Shown: one piece after another, positions 33,043 through 43,104 of the stretch
Layout: each line of letters starts with the position of its first letter
Position numbering within the stretch: the first letter of the stretch is position 1
Assembly (NCBI GenBank): GCA_017642965.1
Contig: JAEPOJ010000026.1
Coordinates: 1 to 56,003, forward strand
DNA from: Phycisphaerales bacterium
GTDB lineage: Bacteria > Planctomycetota > Phycisphaerae > Phycisphaerales > UBA1924
Reading direction: 5' to 3'
Length of the DNA stretch: 56,003 bases
Made by a program: the position numbers and the translations under genes
Notes under the pieces: model-generated
The model's database searches: none
Seen by the model: the letters and a program-made list of their open reading frames with translations, nothing else
What the model was told of the DNA's origin: nothing

Positions 33043-35287
33043 TGCCTTCAAAGACATCGAACAGCTCTTCCACGAGCTGCTCGGGCTGGATCCGCAGCAG
33101 CGAGCTGCGCGCCTCGAGCAGCTCCGCACCGATGATCCCCAGCGGGCGAAAACGCTGGCGTCGCTGCTGGAGCACGCATCCGATCAGAGCTCATTCCTCG
33201 ATACCGACCTGGTCTCATCACGACTCCCAGACATCATCGACATCCCGCTCGACGGTTCGATCACGCTGGCCGGCCGCTACACCATCGTCGGGCACATCGC
33301 CGCGGGCGGTTCCAGCACCATCCTCCGCGCGACGATGAAAAGCCCCGAGCGCGACGTCGCCATCAAAGTCCTCAGGATCGGCGTCCGCTCGCCCTCAGCC
33401 AGAGAGCGATTCACCCGAGAATCGCAGGCACTCGCCGAGCTCTCGCACCCCCACGTCGCGCACGTATACGAGACCGGCATCCACACCCACGCCGGGGTCG
33501 GGATCCCCTGGATCGCGATGGAACTCATCCGCGATGCCCGCACCCTCCACGACTACGCCCGCGATCCCAATGTCAGCCGGGAAACCAAGCGGGAAATCTA
33601 CCTCAAGATCCTCGACGCGATCCGCTCTGCCCACGATCAGGGCATCCTCCACCTGGATATCAACAGCGCGAACGTGCTCATCGACCGCTACGGGCACCCC
33701 CGAGTGATCGACTTCGGGCTCAGCGGCCTCCCCAATGACCCCGCCTCCAGCAGCTTCCGCCACGCCGGGACCCGAGTTTCCATGGCTCCCGAACAGACCG
33801 TCTACTCCAGGCCCGACTTCAGCCAACGCACGGACATCTACGCCCTCGCGCTGCTCTACGTCGAGCTCATGCACGGGGTCCAGCTCCAGCGATTCAACGA
33901 CCTCAGCGACGAAGAATCGAGATCACGGATCCGCACAGGAAAAGCCCGGGAGCTGCTCCACGAGATCAACGAACTCGATGAGCGCGAGCGAGGGACACTC
34001 GATCGGATGCTCCGCGTGGATCCGGATGATCGCCCGCCGGATGTCCAGAGCGTCATCGACGCGCTGGCCCAGCCAGCTCCTGAGCAAGCCCGCAAACCCC
34101 GCACAAGCACATACATCGCGGCATTCGCCCTGCTCATTGTGGTCACCATGGTGCTCTTCCGCCTCGCACTCTCATCACCAAGCGACGGCGATGCTCCAGA
34201 TGGAAACCCCCAACGCGGGGACGCGCTCTCCATCCCCGCGGGCATCGCCATGGAACTCTCGCTGCAGGACCCGCGCACGACAACGCTGGAACCGAACCTC
34301 GAGCTCGCGATCCAGAGCATCGCATCAGCGCTCCGAAACGAGGACACGCTCAGCGCGGGCGAGTCGGCCAGACTTCACAGCGCTCTGGCGGACCGGTTCC
34401 GCGCCGCTGGACGCAACGAGGAATCACTCGAGCACTACCGCGCCGCCATCGATGCCTATGGGCAAGCAGACGACCCATACGCGCGGAGCTCGGTCCAGCT
34501 CCGCCTCGCCGATCTCCTCCTCTTCCTCGGCTTCATCAGTGAGGCCGAGCTGGAGCTGGAGCAGATCGACCGAGAACGCATCGCATCACCGGTGCTCCTG
34601 CTCGACCTGAGCATCGCCGAAGCGCAGATCGCCATGGCCAGAGAACACGACGACGCAGCCCTGGCCCAGCTCCGCTACGCCCTCGATCTCGCTGACCGTC
34701 TCGACCAGACCAGCCGGCCGCTCCAGATCGAGCGGCTGGTCTCCATCGCGCAGCTCGCCCGCCAGCTCGGCGACGATCAGCTCATGCTCCAGGGCTTCGA
34801 CCACGCGAGAGCCGTCGCCGAATCGCTCTCGCCCAGTTCGCCAGAGCGGGTGGCCCTTGTCGACCTCGCACGCGCGAATGTGCTGTTCCAGCTCGATGAC
34901 CCCACGACCCACGCCGAAGCGATCGCGCAGGCTGAAGAAGCCACGGCTCGCCTCGCGATGGGGCAGGACCGGTTCCACCACGCCTGGGGGCTCCGGCAGA
35001 CCGGGCACATGCACATGAGCGCGGGCGACGCCAACGCCGCGCTCGCGCTGTACGCCCAGGCACACGAGATCCTCCTGAGCACGCTCGGAGACGAGCATCA
35101 CGAAACCATCGTGTGCGATGGCTATCTCGGCATCGCGGCCTCCGTCCTCCACGGAGGATCATCGCCAGACGGCCAGCGCTACTTTACTGCCCTCCGCGCA
35201 CTCCGTGAGCAACTCGGCCCGGAGCACGACGTCGTCACCAACCTCGAGGGCGCGATGTCCCGCGCCAATTCAATCTATGACGATTAA
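33032..35287 (+). CDS. Membrane Ser/Thr kinase-like protein with altered catalytic loop and TPR region
   Basis: The 751-residue protein has a kinase domain (about 82-345) with K112 (AIKVL) and D227-F-G. The catalytic loop reads H207-L-D209-I-N211-S-A-N214 instead of HRDLKPxN, so both the Arg and the catalytic-loop Lys are missing. A transmembrane segment lies near 361-380. The C-terminal half is helical with TPR-like repeats (EESLEHYRAAIDAYGQAD-type units). GAGGGG precedes ATG 33032, inside the sigma gene. It may be a weak kinase or a pseudokinase that controls the sigma factor by binding. This is inferred from residues only. Confidence 0.87.
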   Translation: MNPDAFKDIEQLFHELLGLDPQQRAARLEQLRTDDPQRAKTLASLLEHASDQSSFLDTDLVSSRLPDIIDIPLDGSITLAGRYTIVGHIAAGGSSTILRATMKSPERDVAIKVLRIGVRSPSARERFTRESQALAELSHPHVAHVYETGIHTHAGVGIPWIAMELIRDARTLHDYARDPNVSRETKREIYLKILDAIRSAHDQGILHLDINSANVLIDRYGHPRVIDFGLSGLPNDPASSSFRHAGTRVSMAPEQTVYSRPDFSQRTDIYALALLYVELMHGVQLQRFNDLSDEESRSRIRTGKARELLHEINELDERERGTLDRMLRVDPDDRPPDVQSVIDALAQPAPEQARKPRTSTYIAAFALLIVVTMVLFRLALSSPSDGDAPDGNPQRGDALSIPAGIAMELSLQDPRTTTLEPNLELAIQSIASALRNEDTLSAGESARLHSALADRFRAAGRNEESLEHYRAAIDAYGQADDPYARSSVQLRLADLLLFLGFISEAELELEQIDRERIASPVLLLDLSIAEAQIAMAREHDDAALAQLRYALDLADRLDQTSRPLQIERLVSIAQLARQLGDDQLMLQGFDHARAVAESLSPSSPERVALVDLARANVLFQLDDPTTHAEAIAQAEEATARLAMGQDRFHHAWGLRQTGHMHMSAGDANAALALYAQAHEILLSTLGDEHHETIVCDGYLGIAASVLHGGSSPDGQRYFTALRALREQLGPEHDVVTNLEGAMSRANSIYDD

Positions 35288-35312
35288 GACTCCCGACCGC
35301 TCGGCCAGTAGC

Positions 35313-38300
35313 TCAGGGGCAACCCGCGCCGTACGCCGTCAGGAACGCGCTCACATCAAAGAAGTTAAACAGCCCGTCGTCGTTCAGGTCCGCCTGCGCA
35401 TCAGACGACGTGAACGCGACGACGAACAGAGTGACATCGAAGAAGTTGAGCTCACCATCGCCGTTGAAATCCGCGAGACAGACGCACACATCGGGCACAC
35501 CATCCTGGTCATCATCGAGTATCGCAGGGGATACAGCCAGCACATTGCCGGGCTCATCTGTCTCCGCACGCCATGCCATATCGGCGACAAACACGCGTCC
35601 GTCCACCGCCTCAAGCGCCGCGCCGTAGCCCCCATAGTACATCCCCGAGGGGTTAGCAAGCTTTGTGAGCAACTCGGCATCAGGCAGGGCGTGAATATAC
35701 ACCGCCCCGTACACACCCGCGCCGTTGATTGCACCCGAGGCCATGAACCCATCCCCAATCACAACGTCGTACCCGAATCGGTCACCGGTGGTGACATCAT
35801 TGGGAATGATCCGATGCAGCTGAGCGCCTGTCCCTGTATCAAAGATGTACACCCCCCCGGAACTCTGCCCCTGCTGGCCCAGATTGTATGATCCAACCGC
35901 CAACAGCCCATCACGAACATCGATCGCCGCCCCAAAGCGGGCATGGATTGCTGCCTGCTCAGGAACTATGCGGGACACGAGCATCCCATCGCTGAGTCTG
36001 TAGACCAGCACGGACCCCGCATAAAACTCGTCAGTTGAATCTCGCTCGTAGCCGATGTAGAGCAACCCCTCATGAATCACCATAACACGCCCGATCTCAT
36101 CATCACGCTGTGCATCGGGGAAGCTGATCTCATAGAGCAATCCGAAGTTCGAGCTGTCATAGACGTACACCTTGCCCGAGGATGGCAAATCACCCCGGGA
36201 AGATCCCACGGCGATGTACCCATCGCCAGCGGCCACCCCATATCCGAACTCGTCATATAGCCTTGCATCGTGGGCGATGATCTTTGTGAGTTCCGCACCG
36301 CTGCCGACGTCGTAGAGGTAGACGGCGCCAGAGCGAGTACCCACCGTGTTGTCTCCCGGAGCCCCGATTACCACGATATTCCCCGCTACATCGAGAGCAC
36401 TTCCGAACTTATGAGACTCGCTGACGAGATCCGATGTGAGCTTGTGCAAGAGGTTCCCGGTGTATGCGTCGTACAGGTAGACACTCCCCGAAGCAAAACC
36501 ACGCTCGGTGTCCCAGGGGGCACCCACCGCGAGCACGCCCGTATCGGTCGCCAGTGTGCTCCCGAATCGCTGCCCCGGTGCTGGGTCCGGGCGCTGGAGT
36601 GACTCTTGGCTGGCGTAGTTGTATGAGTCGAGCTGGCACGCATCGGGCACACCATCATCGTTACAGTCCTGTATCAGTCCGAGACCGATCGCTTGAGCAT
36701 CTGCGATCGCATCAGCATCGCAATCCTGCGCCTCGTAAACACCCATGTCGATCACGCGCAACGGATTCCCACCAAATCCGACGAAGCGGTCACGCCCGTC
36801 ATAATCGAATGGGCCGAGGTTGCTAGAGATTCCAGCCTCTGAACCCGCATCGATCGCGGGAGAGACCGAGCTCAGACGCAGATTCTCGTCCCCAGTCCCT
36901 TCGATACCATCAGGCCCGATCAGATCAACGAAGAGAGGGTCACCATCGATATTGCCATTCCCGTCATACCGATCGAGCCCACCGATCAGGCAGCCAGAGA
37001 TGTCATGTTCAGTCCCATTGATCTGAGCCTCTTCAAGCGTTCCGGACGAGGCGGAGTTGCCCCAGATGATCGAATCACGAATCTCCAGCGGGCTCACCCC
37101 GACGACCCCACCGAACTCCTGCGCATCGTTCTGGACACACGTGATCTGGCTGAGCGTGTTCAGCGTGTTGTAGCTATACACGCCACCACCCGCGATCTCG
37201 GCGGAGTTCGAATCGATGATCAGCAGCGACAGCTCATTCTCGTGCACAATCGCCAGGCCGCCACCAAGCTCATTGCTGAAGTTGCGGCGGAATGCTGAGC
37301 GTGTGAGCGTGCAGTCCGACTGCAGGAATACCCCACCGCCCGCGATGCCGGCCGTGTTCTCAACCACCTCTAGATCGCTCAGGATCACTCGGTTGCTGGC
37401 CGAGATCGCTCCGCCACGGTTATCCGCGTGGTTCAGTTCCAAGAGCAGACCGCGAACCTCGACACGCGTCGATGCGTTGAGCCCGCCACCCCAGCCGGAT
37501 GCGGTATTGGATCGGACAATGGATTGCTCCAGCACCCCTCCGGTAGTGATCAACAACCCACCCCCATCGGAGAATGAGCGGTTCTCTTCGAACAGCGTGC
37601 CGCCAACCTCTACGTCGCCATAGATGTAGGCCCCGCCTCCCTGACCTCCCGCGGCGTTGCGTCGGAACGCACTCATACGAACCTCGCCCCAGTCCGGATC
37701 AATCCCCACGACAGCCAAGTAGAGCCCACCACCGCGTCCGGTCGCGACGTTCTCCTCAAAGGTGCATCCGATCAGCGAGCTCGTTCGCCCCACGTGAAGC
37801 CCGCCACCCCAGGACAGGCTTGCGTTCGCTGTGAACACCGTGTCGGTGGCAACCACACGCCCGTACGCCCCCGCGAGCATACCCCCGCCCTCCCCCGTTG
37901 CAATGTTCCCTTCATACAGCGTGTCGCTGATCTCGATTTGCGCATTGGAGCCAAACTGACCGCCGCCATCGTGCGACGCGTTTGAGTGAATATCCGCGGC
38001 AAGGATCTGTACCTCCTGGCAGGTTGTATACACACCACCGCCCCGCTCCTGCGAGGAGTTGAACTCAACCCGCGTATGCTCCAGCACGAGCCCCGCCTCC
38101 GCACCCGCAGCGTACACACCGCCACCGTACGTCCCTGCATAGTTCCCGATGATGACACAATCGCGGAGCACAACACGGGCATCCTCGATGCGAACGCCGC
38201 CCCCCTCCGAACTCGCGGGACCGCCGGGGGTATCGAGCCCGTGGGCATGACCGCCGCGGATCTCGACGCCGTCGATGAGCACACCCTCGGGCGTCTCCAA

Positions 38301-38837
38301 CACGTCCAGAACACCGTAAGCGTTGTCCTCGCGTTGTTCGAACCGGACGCCCGCGCTCAGAAGATTTGTCGGCACCAGCTCATCGCTGAACTCAATCGGC
38401 TCGTAGACCACCACATCATCGCCCAGAAGATCACCGCTGAGCACCGTGGCGAATGCCTCAGGATCGCGTTGCTCGATGGCGCCACCCCCTGACGGGAAGC
38501 CCCCGAGCAATGTAAAAGCGTCAAAGCCTGAAACCACGAAACGTGCGTGACGATCCCCAGTCGACCGATCCGGGGTGTAGACACCCTCCGCGACCCACAA
38601 CTCCACTGCACCGCCGAGCGTGCGAGCGTGCCCGATGGCATCCTGGAGATCTTGAAAAGCATCGTGCCACGCTGTTCCATCACCACCAGGAACCGCGGAA
38701 GCATCGACAAACACCCTGTGAACTGGACCAGCCCCGCCCCTACCCAGGGCATGCGCCTTGAGCATCTGAGAAGCGAGACCCAGCACCCCGAGAACCAAGC
38801 AGAACCTCAAGTAGACGCCCTTGCAACGAAGCTCCAT
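35313..38837 (-). CDS. Secreted right-handed beta-helix/FG-GAP protein with dockerin-like tail
   Basis: The 1174-residue protein starts at ATG 38837 and has a signal segment (about 9-30). Residues about 40-130 resemble the start of polymorphic beta-helix proteins (WVAEGVYTPD). A right-handed beta-helix with many GGG(V/L)-type turns follows to about residue 640. The segment near 715-765 contains DCNDDGVPDACQ, a calcium-binding thrombospondin-type motif. Several FG-GAP-like units come next. The tail has DFNGDGELNFFDVT and DLNDDGLFNFFDVS and ends YGAGCP. Large beta-helices are common in surface adhesins and polysaccharide-binding proteins; the specific role is unknown. It is convergent with the kinase gene at 35287. 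Confidence 0.82.
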   Translation of the reverse strand: MELRCKGVYLRFCLVLGVLGLASQMLKAHALGRGGAGPVHRVFVDASAVPGGDGTAWHDAFQDLQDAIGHARTLGGAVELWVAEGVYTPDRSTGDRHARFVVSGFDAFTLLGGFPSGGGAIEQRDPEAFATVLSGDLLGDDVVVYEPIEFSDELVPTNLLSAGVRFEQREDNAYGVLDVLETPEGVLIDGVEIRGGHAHGLDTPGGPASSEGGGVRIEDARVVLRDCVIIGNYAGTYGGGVYAAGAEAGLVLEHTRVEFNSSQERGGGVYTTCQEVQILAADIHSNASHDGGGQFGSNAQIEISDTLYEGNIATGEGGGMLAGAYGRVVATDTVFTANASLSWGGGLHVGRTSSLIGCTFEENVATGRGGGLYLAVVGIDPDWGEVRMSAFRRNAAGGQGGGAYIYGDVEVGGTLFEENRSFSDGGGLLITTGGVLEQSIVRSNTASGWGGGLNASTRVEVRGLLLELNHADNRGGAISASNRVILSDLEVVENTAGIAGGGVFLQSDCTLTRSAFRRNFSNELGGGLAIVHENELSLLIIDSNSAEIAGGGVYSYNTLNTLSQITCVQNDAQEFGGVVGVSPLEIRDSIIWGNSASSGTLEEAQINGTEHDISGCLIGGLDRYDGNGNIDGDPLFVDLIGPDGIEGTGDENLRLSSVSPAIDAGSEAGISSNLGPFDYDGRDRFVGFGGNPLRVIDMGVYEAQDCDADAIADAQAIGLGLIQDCNDDGVPDACQLDSYNYASQESLQRPDPAPGQRFGSTLATDTGVLAVGAPWDTERGFASGSVYLYDAYTGNLLHKLTSDLVSESHKFGSALDVAGNIVVIGAPGDNTVGTRSGAVYLYDVGSGAELTKIIAHDARLYDEFGYGVAAGDGYIAVGSSRGDLPSSGKVYVYDSSNFGLLYEISFPDAQRDDEIGRVMVIHEGLLYIGYERDSTDEFYAGSVLVYRLSDGMLVSRIVPEQAAIHARFGAAIDVRDGLLAVGSYNLGQQGQSSGGVYIFDTGTGAQLHRIIPNDVTTGDRFGYDVVIGDGFMASGAINGAGVYGAVYIHALPDAELLTKLANPSGMYYGGYGAALEAVDGRVFVADMAWRAETDEPGNVLAVSPAILDDDQDGVPDVCVCLADFNGDGELNFFDVTLFVVAFTSSDAQADLNDDGLFNFFDVSAFLTAYGAGCP
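35352..35398 (-). repeat. 47-base dockerin-encoding segment nearly identical to 39301-39347
   Basis: The segment encodes part of the second EF-hand of the dockerin tail. It matches 39301-39347 in the neighbouring gene at 46 of 47 bases by direct comparison, while the bases on both sides diverge more. This points to recent exchange or duplication of the tail. Confidence 0.8.
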
Positions 38838-39261
38838 CACACACCTACCTCTGCTGCCCAAGGTGCGATCTCGCGCCCGGTCCAATATCACCATATGAGT
38901 ATCGTGCTCACGGCTCAGATCACCGACGCCGGCACACACAAGACCGCGATGATATTCCAGCGCGAGGATCCACGCAATAAAGAAAGCAGCGGGGTATCCA
39001 CAATCACCATCCCCCGCCTCGCACCGATTCAAGCCCAACGTCGGCCCACGGGCCTCAGGATTGATGTCGAGCGTACCAGATCCGAGCTGAGCAACTCACA
39101 CATTATCGGAGGAGTACTACCTGATAAGCGACTGCGCGATGACTGCACCCTCGACCGAACTCTGTACCCGTTTGATCGCACACAATCGTGTGACATCAGC
39201 AGCATTGGCCTGCCATCGACGCGAATCCCTGCGGGGGAGACGTGTTCTCCTGAGTCGCGTG
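38838..39261. other. Long intergenic region, probably promoter/leader of the beta-helix gene
   Basis: These 424 bases separate the start of the beta-helix gene (38837) from the stop of the next minus-strand gene (39262). AGGTAGGTG lies immediately upstream of ATG 38837 as ribosome-binding site. No protein-like ORF, terminator with T-run or repeat was recognised in the rest. Confidence 0.45.
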
Positions 39262-42200
39262 CTACGGGCACCCCGCGCCGAACGCCACGAGGAACGCCGA
39301 CACATCAAAGAAGTTAAACAACCCGTCGTCGTTCAGGTCCGCCTGCGGATCCTGCGCTTGGTAAGCGACGAGGAACTCGGACACATCGAAGAAGTTCAGC
39401 TCCCCGTCCGCGTTGAAGTCCGCGAGCCCGCACCCCGCGTCGGGGATCTGGATCACGACCGTTGCAGGGCTCGAGTACACCGGCTCAGCGACGCCCGTGA
39501 TGGTGGTCATCGAGCGGTAGGTGAACGAGTCCGTCCCCGAAAACCCCGGGTCTGCCTTATAGGTGAACGAGCCGTCCGCGTTGAGCAACACCGTGCCGTT
39601 GCTCGGCGCAACGTACCCCGGATCGAGGATGTACGCTGTGTCGAGCGTGATCGTCCGGAACTCCTGATCCACGTCGTTCACCAGCACGCCGCCGAATACG
39701 TCCGTGACGACTGTGCCATTGGCTCCAGCCACGTACATGTCGTCCCGCGCCAGATCGAACGCCGTGTCGCGCAGGTTCGCCAGCTCGCGCTGAACCCACC
39801 CGACATAATCGGGGGCGGCAGCCGGGCGCTGGAGCCCACGCAGGATCTCCGTGTGCACCACATCGATCCGCTCGTTGAGGATCTCGTCGATCAGCGTCAC
39901 GTTGAACGACTGGTCCGCCCATGTCCCGCCCCCGTCTTCCAAACCCATCTCATCGATCAGCTTGATCACATCGATCGAACCAAGTCCCAGATCACTCGTG
40001 CCGGGCAGCGCTCGCAGCGCCGAGCGGAGCACGTCGCTCGCGTTCAGCTCGTCGGGCATGCCGATCGTCACGTAGGCATCCAGGATCGCCTCAGCCCGAT
40101 CCAACGCACGTGCCGCGATCGCGAGATCAGAGTCCTCATCGATCAGCTCGAGCAGCAGCGCGTCCCGCGCGATGATCCGGAAGTCGTACAAGTCCCCATA
40201 AAGCTCCGACTCTTCGATCAGCGTGTCGGCTGAGTTGCTCGCGAAGGTGATCCGGAAGTCATCGCTGCGGAACTGTTCGTTATTCCTCGGCTCATTCAGC
40301 TGGTTCGAGACCTGGGTGTCCATGTCGCGCGAATACCCCGAGTAGGAACGTGTCTCATGCCACACATCCCCAAACGCGTTGCTCGCGCCTGGCTCATCAT
40401 TGAAAATCGGGAACCAGGAAAACCCAGCAAAGAAATCGGCGCTGAAGTCGTACCGCTTCGAGGCAAACTCCGGGGCCGCATCCGGGTCATCAAACGGGTA
40501 CGTGGGCGTATCGCCGATCCACATGAGGATCGAGTAATCCGGCGAGAACCAGAAGATCTCCGCCCGGAACCGGTACGCGCCCGGATCAGGAGCCTTCCCC
40601 TTCTGCAGCAGGTGCCAGACCTGCAGGATCCGCGCCCGCGCATCATCATTGGCATCCGTAAACGCGTTGTACCCCATGTTCGTGGCGTCGTCGGGGATCG
40701 TGAGGTTCCCCGAGACATTGGCCAGCACAAACAGCCCCGGATCCGTAACCACATCACCGATATCCGCCTGCACCTCGCCCATCCACAGATCGAGCATCTT
40801 CCCATTGTTCGAGAAGACCGCTGGCAGTGCGCCCGCGATCTCGGCGTCGAGCTGCGCCTGGAATGCCGCAGCCGCGTCCTTGTAGTGCAGCACCAACGCG
40901 TCGAACAGCACCGCGTTGCCGCCCGTGTCGATCTCGCGGATGTTCTCGATGAACGCCATCACCTGATCACCCGAAACCAGAATCCGGTCCAGCTCTGGCA
41001 GCGACTCGTTGTCCGGATCGGCGTTGTAGTCCTCCAGCTGCCTGTTGTAGCGGTACGCGAAGTACCATGGGTTCTCTCGCGCCAGCTGGGCGTACGCCGA
41101 GGCCGCCTGCGACCAGGGCTCGAGCCCCACCAGATCCACCCCAGACAGGCTCGGAACGCCCAGCGCGGTCGTCAGGACCGCCAGATCGTTGAGGTACCCC
41201 GACACCGGGCCGTCGCCGATGTACTCCTCCGCGTTGCTGATCGTCACCGTCGGGTTCGAGCGCGACCCCGCGAAAGCCTCGCTCAGCGCCGTCAGCGTCG
41301 CGTACGTGAAGAAGCTCTCCGAAGCCGTGATGAAGTCCGGGCTCCCGCCGCTGTAGGGCAGGTCGATCCCGTTCTCGTCGCGGTAGTCCAGCACCACATT
41401 CGTCTCGTTGGTCAGATCGCTCAGCAGGATATCCTGCGCCACGCCGTACAACGCCGCCTCAAGATGACGCAGCTGCGAGCGCACCACCGCCATGTCACGC
41501 GCGATCGCCTCAACGTCACCCTGCAGATCACCGATCTGGTCGCCGATCTGGTTGAATCCCGTGATCATCGTCGTGTACATGACGTTGAGCTGCCGGTCGA
41601 TCCGATCGAAGCGTGCGGTCATCTCCTGTCGCATCTCCTCGACCTGCTGACGCAGCGCCACGACCTGATCGAACGTCTGCTGCTCCACCGAGGGCGGCCC
41701 GGTCAGGTCGTCGATCAGCCCGACGCTCTCCGTGGCCACGTTCAGGAACGCGCTCGCCGCCACGAATGGGTTCCCTGTGTAGACCGCCGCAACGCCGATC
41801 GCCAGGTTCCCCGCGATCGATACCCCGCTCTGCACATACGCGAGCGTGTCGTTGGTCTCCAGCGCAATCTCCGAGTAGTCCCGGGTGTATGTCGCGTACG
41901 CCTCGATGTCCGCAAAGTCGCTCTGGAGCATGAGGAACGTCGCCGCGCTCGCCGCCGCCCGCGCCTCGGCCGTCGCCTCCAGCTCCGCACGCAGATCATC
42001 GAGCACCTGCTGCACGTACGCCGGATCGTTCATCGCCAGGTCCACGCTCTGCGCGATCCCCGGCGCGTTCGCCAGCGCATCATCGAGCGAGCCGTCGTCA
42101 ACCATCGGGTCGGAGCCAACGATCGAGTCGATCTGCGCCCGCACCGTATCCAGCTGCGCCGTCACCGCATCGCGCAGCGCCGTGTTCTCGTCGCCCTCGG

Positions 42201-42942
42201 AGATCGCCAGCTGATACCCCGCGTAGTCCGCGGGCAGGATCGCCAGACCCGCGTTCACCGTCGCCATGTCCGCACGCACCGCCCCCAGCGCTGGGTCGAA
42301 CCCCGCGCCCGCGAAGTACGAATCCAGCAGCGCCGCCAGCGTGCCCCGCGCGTTCCCGTTCAGGTCCACCCCGTAGAAGCCCGTCACCAGCAGGTCGAAC
42401 ACCTCGTTGCGGTAATCCAGCGGACGCGCCAGCGCCAGCTCGTACCGCACCATCCTCCGCTGGATCGACTCGAACCCGTCCGGGTCCGGCACCACGATCC
42501 CCAGCAGCGCGAGCGCCCGCCGCCCGACGTCCGTGTCCGTCCCCGCCAGCGCCGCATCATCAACAAGCGCGAACCGCAGCGCCGCGTAGAAGCACGCCTT
42601 GCTGTTCAGGTCCGGGTCCCCCGGAGCGTACCCCGAAAGCGCCGAATCGAACGCAATCAGGAACGCGTTGATCTGATCATCGCTCGCGTACGGGTTCCGC
42701 TCCGCGTACGCCATCGTCGCCGCCAGCGTCGCGTACACCCTTGGCTTGGGATTCGAGGCCACGATCACATCCGAGCGGACATACTCCGCCGCCCGCATTG
42801 CATCGACCAGGCGGGCGTAGTCCGCGTCGTTCTCGATCTCCAGATCGACCGCCCCCGCCCTGCTCGTCAGCCCCATCGCCAGGGCGAGCACCGCCAGCAC
42901 GATCAGCGAACGCGTGTTTCCAAGTATCTCAGCAAGCTTCAT
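39262..42942 (-). CDS. Large secreted helical/coiled-coil protein with VCBS-like domain and dockerin-like tail
   Basis: The 1226-residue protein starts at ATG 42942 with GAGAGG upstream and a signal peptide (about 12-30, ending RAGAV). Most of it (about 31-1070) is Ala/Asp/Leu-rich and appears helical. A coiled-coil heptad region lies near 450-510 (FDRIDRQLNVMYTTM; FNQIGDQIGDLQGDVEAI). Residues about 1090-1165 resemble a VCBS/cadherin-like repeat (VLLNADGSFTYKADPGF, then DSFTYR). The tail has DFNADGELNFFDVS and DLNDDGLFNFFDVS and ends FGAGCP. No known family was recognised for the main body, so it is a good candidate for a new surface-protein type. Confidence 0.75.
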   Translation of the reverse strand: MKLAEILGNTRSLIVLAVLALAMGLTSRAGAVDLEIENDADYARLVDAMRAAEYVRSDVIVASNPKPRVYATLAATMAYAERNPYASDDQINAFLIAFDSALSGYAPGDPDLNSKACFYAALRFALVDDAALAGTDTDVGRRALALLGIVVPDPDGFESIQRRMVRYELALARPLDYRNEVFDLLVTGFYGVDLNGNARGTLAALLDSYFAGAGFDPALGAVRADMATVNAGLAILPADYAGYQLAISEGDENTALRDAVTAQLDTVRAQIDSIVGSDPMVDDGSLDDALANAPGIAQSVDLAMNDPAYVQQVLDDLRAELEATAEARAAASAATFLMLQSDFADIEAYATYTRDYSEIALETNDTLAYVQSGVSIAGNLAIGVAAVYTGNPFVAASAFLNVATESVGLIDDLTGPPSVEQQTFDQVVALRQQVEEMRQEMTARFDRIDRQLNVMYTTMITGFNQIGDQIGDLQGDVEAIARDMAVVRSQLRHLEAALYGVAQDILLSDLTNETNVVLDYRDENGIDLPYSGGSPDFITASESFFTYATLTALSEAFAGSRSNPTVTISNAEEYIGDGPVSGYLNDLAVLTTALGVPSLSGVDLVGLEPWSQAASAYAQLARENPWYFAYRYNRQLEDYNADPDNESLPELDRILVSGDQVMAFIENIREIDTGGNAVLFDALVLHYKDAAAAFQAQLDAEIAGALPAVFSNNGKMLDLWMGEVQADIGDVVTDPGLFVLANVSGNLTIPDDATNMGYNAFTDANDDARARILQVWHLLQKGKAPDPGAYRFRAEIFWFSPDYSILMWIGDTPTYPFDDPDAAPEFASKRYDFSADFFAGFSWFPIFNDEPGASNAFGDVWHETRSYSGYSRDMDTQVSNQLNEPRNNEQFRSDDFRITFASNSADTLIEESELYGDLYDFRIIARDALLLELIDEDSDLAIAARALDRAEAILDAYVTIGMPDELNASDVLRSALRALPGTSDLGLGSIDVIKLIDEMGLEDGGGTWADQSFNVTLIDEILNERIDVVHTEILRGLQRPAAAPDYVGWVQRELANLRDTAFDLARDDMYVAGANGTVVTDVFGGVLVNDVDQEFRTITLDTAYILDPGYVAPSNGTVLLNADGSFTYKADPGFSGTDSFTYRSMTTITGVAEPVYSSPATVVIQIPDAGCGLADFNADGELNFFDVSEFLVAYQAQDPQADLNDDGLFNFFDVSAFLVAFGAGCP
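39301..39347 (-). repeat. 47-base dockerin-encoding segment nearly identical to 35352-35398
   Basis: Second copy of the shared tail segment, differing by one base. It lies in the tail of the coiled-coil protein gene; the two host genes are otherwise unrelated. Confidence 0.8.
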
Positions 42943-43043
42943 GGTCGGCCTCTCATTCAACCAGCGCGGACCGCGCCGTAGAGAACCACGCGTCGCCCAC
43001 CAAGCCCGCGCCCGACCAACTCCCATATTTCCTCCAGAGCATC

Positions 43044-43073
43044 AAAAAACCCCGTTTCTCGCGAGAAACGGGG
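43044..43073 (-). terminator. Intrinsic terminator after the LVIVD-propeller gene
   Basis: On the minus strand a 24-base perfect palindrome, CCCCGTTTCTCG and its complement, is followed by TTTTTT (A6 at 43044-43049). It lies about 30 bases after the stop at 43105. It is a classical intrinsic terminator and isolates this gene from the one downstream. Confidence 0.9.
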
Positions 43074-43104
43074 CAAGGTATTCGCTCAACGCTACACGTC
43101 AGGA

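Noticed and set aside
38838..39317. Plus-strand frame covering the gap before the coiled-coil gene
   Set aside because: No ribosome-binding site or motifs, and it overlaps the end of a well-supported minus-strand gene.
40357..42981. 874-residue plus-strand open frame opposite the coiled-coil gene
   Set aside because: Extremely Arg/Val/His-rich and without motifs; the minus strand has a signal peptide, ribosome-binding site and dockerin tail.
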